NCBI GenBank assembly: GCA_946479205.1
Contig: CAMLFJ010000080.1
Span: forward strand, 1-9,756
Direction: 5' to 3'
Source: an uncultured bacterium
GTDB taxonomy: Bacteria > Methylomirabilota > Methylomirabilia > Rokubacteriales > CSP1-6
Length of the DNA: 9,756 nucleotides
Shown here piece by piece: positions 6,363 through 9,756 of the stretch (the stretch's first letter is position 1; every line of letters begins with the position of its first letter). The notes beneath the pieces are model-generated. The model saw only the letters and a program-made list of their open reading frames with translations, was not told where the DNA came from and did not search any database. A program made the translations under genes and the position numbers.

Positions 6363-6392
6363 TTGACCTTCCCGGAGCCGCGACGGTACAGT
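6363..6392 (+). promoter_or_regulatory. Sigma70-like promoter giving a near-leaderless mRNA
   Basis: TTGACC (6363-6368, 5 of 6 consensus matches) and TACAGT (6387-6392, 4 of 6, keeping the key T-A----T) are separated by 18 bp. The expected transcription start is about 6398-6400, only 2-4 nt before the ATG at 6402. This is the best promoter in the window and explains why the following gene has no spaced Shine-Dalgarno, since GAGG directly abuts the ATG. Confidence 0.6.
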
Positions 6393-6401
6393 GCGCCGAG
6401 G

Positions 6402-8810
6402 ATGCGAGACGCAACCGGTCGCGTCGCCGTCATCGTGGTCCACGGGATCGCCGATCAGCGCGCGGGAGAGACGGTGCGCGAGGTCGCGCGGCTTCTGTGC
6501 CACGGCGGGGAGGGCGGGCCGCGGTACGTGCGCGGCGAGGTGCACGGGGTGCTCGTGCCGGTCGCCAAGCTCGAACCCGGCGGGGCCGCTTCCTCGACCG
6601 GCGGCGGGCGACCGGCCGGCCCCGCCCGGCGACGGCCGGGCGCGCCGAGCGGGTTCTACCAGGCCCAGAGGTCCGCCGCCGCGCCCGATCTCGGGCTCGC
6701 GCTCCACGACTACCTGCTCGGGCGTCTCGAGCTGTCGGACCGCGACTCCGTGTACGAGTCCACGCGCGTGTCGCTGCGCCGCGGAGCCGACGATCGTCCG
6801 GTCGATCTCTTCGAGCTCTACTGGGCCGATCTCTCGAGGCTGCGCGAGGGCGGATGGCGGGCGCTGACCGCGCTCTATCAGCTCTTCTTGCACCTGAGCA
6901 CGCTCGCGGCCGACATCGTCGACCAGGTCTCGCTCAGTGCGGGGGGCGGCGTGTCCCGGAGAGTGTTGCAGTGCCTGCACGCGTGGCTCGCGTGGCTGAT
7001 GAAGGGCCCGGCCGCGCTCATGCAGCTGTCGATGCTCTTGCTGGTGCTCTTCGGCGCGGCGGGCCTGGTGCCGCCCGACCGGGACGCGCAGGCGCTGGCC
7101 GCGGCGGCCGGAGCCGGCGCCATCGTGCTGACCGGGCTGGCCGTGCTGGCCTGGCTGCGTACCACCGCGCGGCCGGCCCGGTGGGCGAAGCTCCTGGTGA
7201 TGCTGGCCGGCGCGGCCGCCTGCGCCGTCGCGGTGGCGGTGGTCGCGATGGCCGAGACGGAGATGCCGGTGCTGCACTTCGCCGCGAGCGCGGTGGCCAT
7301 CCTCCTGTTCGGCGCCTGGGCGACCCGGCGCTACTCGCGGATCACGCCCGGGGTGCGCGTCCTGGGTTACCTCCTGGTGGCCGCGACGGGGATCGGGGTC
7401 TGCGTGGTCGGCCGCATCCTGCTGCCGGGCAGCAGCACGCAGGCCGAATGGATGGTGACGGCCGCGCTGAACGTGGCGGAGTGGCTGCTCGCCGCGATGC
7501 TGCTGGTCGGACTGGTGTTCGTGGCCGTACTGGTGACCGCGCTCGTGCTCGGATTGTGGGTGGGCCGCGGTGTCGAGCCCGCGGAGCGGCGGTCGCTGGA
7601 GACGGCGCGCCTGGCGGTGGTCGGCTCCTCCGCTCTGTTCGCGGTGCTGAGCCTGGTGCTCTGGTCGGTGGTCGCCGATGTCGCCGGGCGCGCCCTGACC
7701 GACTTCTTCTATCTGCCCGTGCTCCTCGGTCGGGGCTACCGCTCCGCGGAGATCTTCCTGGACGATCGGATGCAGGAGCTCGGCCGGGTCTTCACGCCGC
7801 TGGTCCTGACCTTCCTGGGGCTGGGGTCGGCCACCTTGCTGGTGCTGGTGCCGTCGCTGGGGGAGGAGATTCACCCGACGGTGAACCTCGATGCGGGCGG
7901 ACCGCGGGCGGAGGCGATCCGGTGGTCGGCGAGGCTCGGCCACTGGCTCGATGGCGGGCTGCGGTGGCTCGACCGGGCGTTCCGGATCGGCGCGGCGCCC
8001 GCCGCGATCGTGGGAGGCGTGCTGTACGTGGCCCTCGTGTACCGCCAGGTCGCGTTCTCGATCGGCAGCGCGGGGGAAGGGACCCGCTGGCTCGCGGAGT
8101 GGCTCGATCAGATCAGGGGCGACACCCTGGTGAGCGCGGGCAAGTGGCTCGCCGGGGGCGCGTGGACGATCGCCGCGCTCGGCTCCCGATTCACCCAGAC
8201 GTTCGGCCGGCTGCGGGTGGGGATCGACGCGGTGCTGGACGTCGACAGCTACTTCGCGGACCCTCCGAATCGCCAGCCGCCCCGGGCGCGCATCTATTCG
8301 CGATACGCCGCGCTGCTCGCCTACCTGCGCGACGGCGGCTATGGGCGGATCGTCATCGTCTCGCACAGCCAGGGGACCGTGATCACCGCCGACCTGCTTC
8401 GGTACCTGCACGTGCAGGGGCGGCTCCGCGAGATCGTCGGCGACGCCTCGATCGGGCTGGTCACGGTCGGCTCGCCGCTGCGCAACCTGTACGCCGAGCG
8501 CTTCCCGCTCCTGTATCGGTGGATGGGTTCGAACGCGGCGGGCTTCGCGGCGGCCGGCCCGCGGGCGGCGGACGTCGGGGCGGCCGAATGGGTCAACGCC
8601 TTCCGGTCCGGAGACTACGTCGGGCGCGCCATCTGGGGCCGACGGAACGCGGCGTATGGCGTGGCGGGGTCGGGGCCCGACGGCCGGATCGAGGCGGAGC
8701 GGGCGGGCGATCGCGCCGAGTTCTGCCTGGGCGCCGGCGCCCACACGCACTACTTCGGCAACGACGCGGTGGCGCTGGCCGCGGAGATCGATCGTCTGAT
8801 CGGAGGATGA
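6402..8810 (+). CDS. Polytopic membrane protein with a split alpha/beta-hydrolase domain
   Basis: This 802-residue protein has its hydrolase signature in two parts. The N-terminal part has a strand and oxyanion motif VAVIVVHGIADQ (8-19, His14-Gly15), a Gly/Pro/Arg-rich loop (57-83) and FELYWADLSR (137-146). About eight to ten hydrophobic helices follow, near 205-223, 232-251, 263-283, 288-306, 317-338, 358-386, 403-427, 463-485 and 531-550, with a weaker one near 576-594. The C-terminal part has the nucleophile elbow IVIVSHSQGT (Ser656), VTVGSPLRNLY (687-697), WVNAFRSGDYVG (probable acid Asp738) and GAHTHYFGN (His781 or His783). Basic loops (251-263, 307-319, 388-403) suggest that the N-terminus is cytoplasmic. 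An esterase or lipase acting at the membrane is the natural guess; the substrate is unknown. I recall uncharacterised bacterial proteins with a VHGIGxQ start and a YW-x-x-L motif, but no named family. The start at 6402 is preferred over the in-frame TTG at 6363, which is the -35 element. Confidence 0.85.
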   Translation: MRDATGRVAVIVVHGIADQRAGETVREVARLLCHGGEGGPRYVRGEVHGVLVPVAKLEPGGAASSTGGGRPAGPARRRPGAPSGFYQAQRSAAAPDLGLALHDYLLGRLELSDRDSVYESTRVSLRRGADDRPVDLFELYWADLSRLREGGWRALTALYQLFLHLSTLAADIVDQVSLSAGGGVSRRVLQCLHAWLAWLMKGPAALMQLSMLLLVLFGAAGLVPPDRDAQALAAAAGAGAIVLTGLAVLAWLRTTARPARWAKLLVMLAGAAACAVAVAVVAMAETEMPVLHFAASAVAILLFGAWATRRYSRITPGVRVLGYLLVAATGIGVCVVGRILLPGSSTQAEWMVTAALNVAEWLLAAMLLVGLVFVAVLVTALVLGLWVGRGVEPAERRSLETARLAVVGSSALFAVLSLVLWSVVADVAGRALTDFFYLPVLLGRGYRSAEIFLDDRMQELGRVFTPLVLTFLGLGSATLLVLVPSLGEEIHPTVNLDAGGPRAEAIRWSARLGHWLDGGLRWLDRAFRIGAAPAAIVGGVLYVALVYRQVAFSIGSAGEGTRWLAEWLDQIRGDTLVSAGKWLAGGAWTIAALGSRFTQTFGRLRVGIDAVLDVDSYFADPPNRQPPRARIYSRYAALLAYLRDGGYGRIVIVSHSQGTVITADLLRYLHVQGRLREIVGDASIGLVTVGSPLRNLYAERFPLLYRWMGSNAAGFAAAGPRAADVGAAEWVNAFRSGDYVGRAIWGRRNAAYGVAGSGPDGRIEAERAGDRAEFCLGAGAHTHYFGNDAVALAAEIDRLIGG

Positions 8811-8839
8811 GACGATCGCGGTTGTGTTATGTATCGTCT
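8789..8839 (+). other. Two mutually exclusive inverted repeats across a gene end
   Basis: CGATCGTCT (8789-8797) pairs perfectly with AGACGATCG (8810-8818): 9 bp, 12-nt loop. The middle arm AGACGAT (8810-8816) also pairs with ATCGTCT (8833-8839): 7 bp, 16-nt loop. The two hairpins share an arm and cannot coexist. The first lies over the hydrolase stop codon; the second lies in the 76-bp gap before the DinB-like gene. No T-run follows, so a classic intrinsic terminator is unlikely. An RNA switch, a processing site or a three-half-site operator are possible. Confidence 0.45.
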
Positions 8840-8856
8840 GACGGGACGGCAGATTT

Positions 8857-8878
8857 CATCGAGAGGGCATCGAGAGGG
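8857..8878 (+). repeat. Tandem 11-bp repeat carrying the ribosome binding site
   Basis: CATCGAGAGGG occurs twice, back to back, at 8857-8867 and 8868-8878. The second copy plus AG supplies GAGGGAG, 6 nt before the ATG at 8887. The first copy leaves a second Shine-Dalgarno-like sequence 11 nt further upstream. The perfect identity indicates a recent duplication or slippage. Confidence 0.85.
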
Positions 8879-8886
8879 AGCGCGCC

Positions 8887-9417
8887 ATGATCACCGACAT
8901 CGCGTCGTACCTGAGCTTCTTCGAGAGCGTGCGGGGGCGGACCGAGCGTGACGTGGCCGCGCTGCCCCCGGCGGCGGTCGACTGGACCCCGCCCGCCCTC
9001 GAGGGCGAGGCCGGCTGGACGATCGGCCAGATCGTGGGGCACATCGGCAGCTCGCGGCTCTACTTCGCCAGCGCCTTTCGCGACGAGGGGTGGCTCTGGG
9101 ACGAGGCGGCGATGGATCCGCGCGACCAGTCGACGTGGCTGCCGTGGCTCGAGACGTCCGCGGCGCGCTTCGTCGCGCTCCTCCGGGAGGCGCCGGACAC
9201 GTGGCTCACACGCCGGATCGAGATGATCGATTCGCCGGGGCGCGCGCTGTCCGGGTGGCGCCTGCTGATGATGATGCTGGAGCACGAGGTGCACCACCGC
9301 TCGCAGATCGACACCTACGCCGGCCTCCAGGGCTGGCCGGTGCCCCAGATCTTCGGGCGCACGAAGGAATCGATCGACGCGCTCCAGCCCGCGGAGCGCG
9401 CGAAGCGCGGGCGATGA
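8887..9417 (+). CDS. DinB-fold (DinB/YfiT-like) metal-binding protein
   Basis: This is a 176-residue four-helix-bundle protein of usual DinB-family size. His52 (IGQIVGHIGSSR) together with His133 and His137 in LEHEVHHRSQID (H-x-x-x-H) form the three-histidine metal site of the family. The WTIGQIVGHI, LPWLE and HHRSQIDTYAG stretches are typical. Family members include thiol S-transferases and hydrolases acting on bacillithiol or mycothiol, as well as many proteins of unknown role; nothing here picks one. The start at 8887 has GAGGGAG 6 nt upstream, inside a tandem repeat. The gene is followed after 13 nt by the PAC2 gene, so the two likely share an mRNA. Confidence 0.92.
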   Translation: MITDIASYLSFFESVRGRTERDVAALPPAAVDWTPPALEGEAGWTIGQIVGHIGSSRLYFASAFRDEGWLWDEAAMDPRDQSTWLPWLETSAARFVALLREAPDTWLTRRIEMIDSPGRALSGWRLLMMMLEHEVHHRSQIDTYAGLQGWPVPQIFGRTKESIDALQPAERAKRGR

Positions 9418-9430
9418 GGCGGCCGAGACG

Positions 9431-9756
9431 ATGCGCATGGACAACGTAGACTTCGACCGCGAGGCCCCCGCGAACCTGACCACGATGATCATGGCGTTCG
9501 GGGGATGGATCGACGCGGGCCGGGCCGCCACCGGCGCGTTGCGCCACCTGACCAAGGACCTGAGGGCCGCGCGGCTGGCGCGGATCAACCCGGAAGAGTT
9601 CTTCGTCTTCACCCACGAGCGCCCCGAGGTCCGGCTCCGGGCCGATGGGGGCCGCGACATCACTTGGCCGGCGAGCGAGTTCTTCGCGTGGCAGCCGGGA
9701 GACGGCGGGGACGGCCTCCTCCTGTTCTGCGGCCCGGAGCCCCATCAGCGGTGGCA
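9431..9756 (+). CDS. PAC2-family protein, 5' part (cut by window end)
   Basis: 108 codons are visible with no stop before the window ends. The reading starts MRMDNVDFDREAPANLTTMI. It shows the PAC2 marks in order: MAFGGWIDAGRAATGALRHL (21-40), INPEEFFVFTHERPEVRL (52-69), ITWPASEFF (77-85) and LLLFCGPEPHQRW (96-108). PAC2 proteins are named for a proteasome assembly chaperone. Many bacteria carrying them have or once had an actinobacterial-type proteasome, but most bacterial members are uncharacterised. The ATG at 9431 is preferred because GAGG lies 11 nt upstream; the ATG at 9437 is possible. About two thirds of the gene is outside the window. Confidence 0.9.
   Translation, partial: MRMDNVDFDREAPANLTTMIMAFGGWIDAGRAATGALRHLTKDLRAARLARINPEEFFVFTHERPEVRLRADGGRDITWPASEFFAWQPGDGGDGLLLFCGPEPHQRW

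Noticed and set aside
6295..6414. 40-residue N-terminal extension of the flavin oxidoreductase
   Set aside because: The strong GGGGGAGG is placed for the ATG at 6294, and the extension would overlap the divergent promoter.
6285..8750. 821-codon open frame on the minus strand opposite the membrane hydrolase
   Set aside because: Its translation is Arg/Pro/Gln/His-rich low-complexity sequence without domain motifs. The plus-strand frame has catalytic motifs and clear membrane helices. Long antisense frames are expected in DNA this rich in G and C.
6263..8890. 875-codon plus-strand frame overlapping the same gene
   Set aside because: It is Arg/Gly/Ala-rich, with no hydrophobic segments or motifs, and is shifted from the real hydrolase frame.
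1..9756. Mobile element, defence island or CRISPR
   Set aside because: No transposase, integrase, nuclease, terminal repeats or spaced repeats were seen. Composition looks uniform and the genes are ordinary metabolic or unknown chromosomal ones.

Overview
This is a gene-dense window of roughly 70% GC from a bacterial chromosome. Codon third positions are overwhelmingly G or C. The gene mix (NTF2-like proteins, MocR regulator, zinc alcohol dehydrogenase, LLM-class flavin enzyme, DinB-fold protein, PAC2 protein and a tiny Cys-containing lipoprotein) resembles soil and subsurface lineages such as Candidatus Rokubacteria/Methylomirabilota. That assignment is an inference from gene style, because no rRNA or other phylogenetic marker is present. 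I saw no mobile element, tRNA, rRNA or CRISPR array.

Region 1 (1-2009): two tandem NTF2/SnoaL-like genes read leftwards. The second is cut by the window edge, and their N-termini are visibly related. They diverge from a MocR-type regulator (GntR winged helix plus PLP aminotransferase-like domain). The 123-bp divergent gap holds two CCTAGG boxes that overlap a candidate promoter for the NTF2 genes.

Region 2 (2024-4139): a secreted alpha/beta hydrolase follows the regulator after 14 bp. Next comes a TTG-started ORF with a perfect Shine-Dalgarno and a HicB-like N-terminal domain. It runs without a stop into what looks like a separate small lipoprotein gene with its own start, signal sequence and lipobox. 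A 58-codon ORF follows.

Region 3 (4182-6294): a zinc-dependent medium-chain dehydrogenase and an LLM-class flavin-dependent oxidoreductase are convergent and overlap tail to tail by 17 bp.

Region 4 (6363-9756): an 802-residue membrane protein carries an alpha/beta-hydrolase active site split around a multi-helix membrane domain. The HG motif is at residue 14 and the nucleophile serine at residue 656. It has a good sigma70-like promoter placed so that the mRNA would be nearly leaderless. Downstream are two overlapping, mutually exclusive inverted repeats, a tandem 11-bp repeat carrying the next ribosome binding site, a DinB-fold protein and the start of a PAC2-family protein.

The most unusual items are the split membrane hydrolase with its near-leaderless promoter, the alternative hairpins in front of the DinB gene, and the HicB-like/lipoprotein ORF. 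Nothing here can be called a new system from sequence alone.
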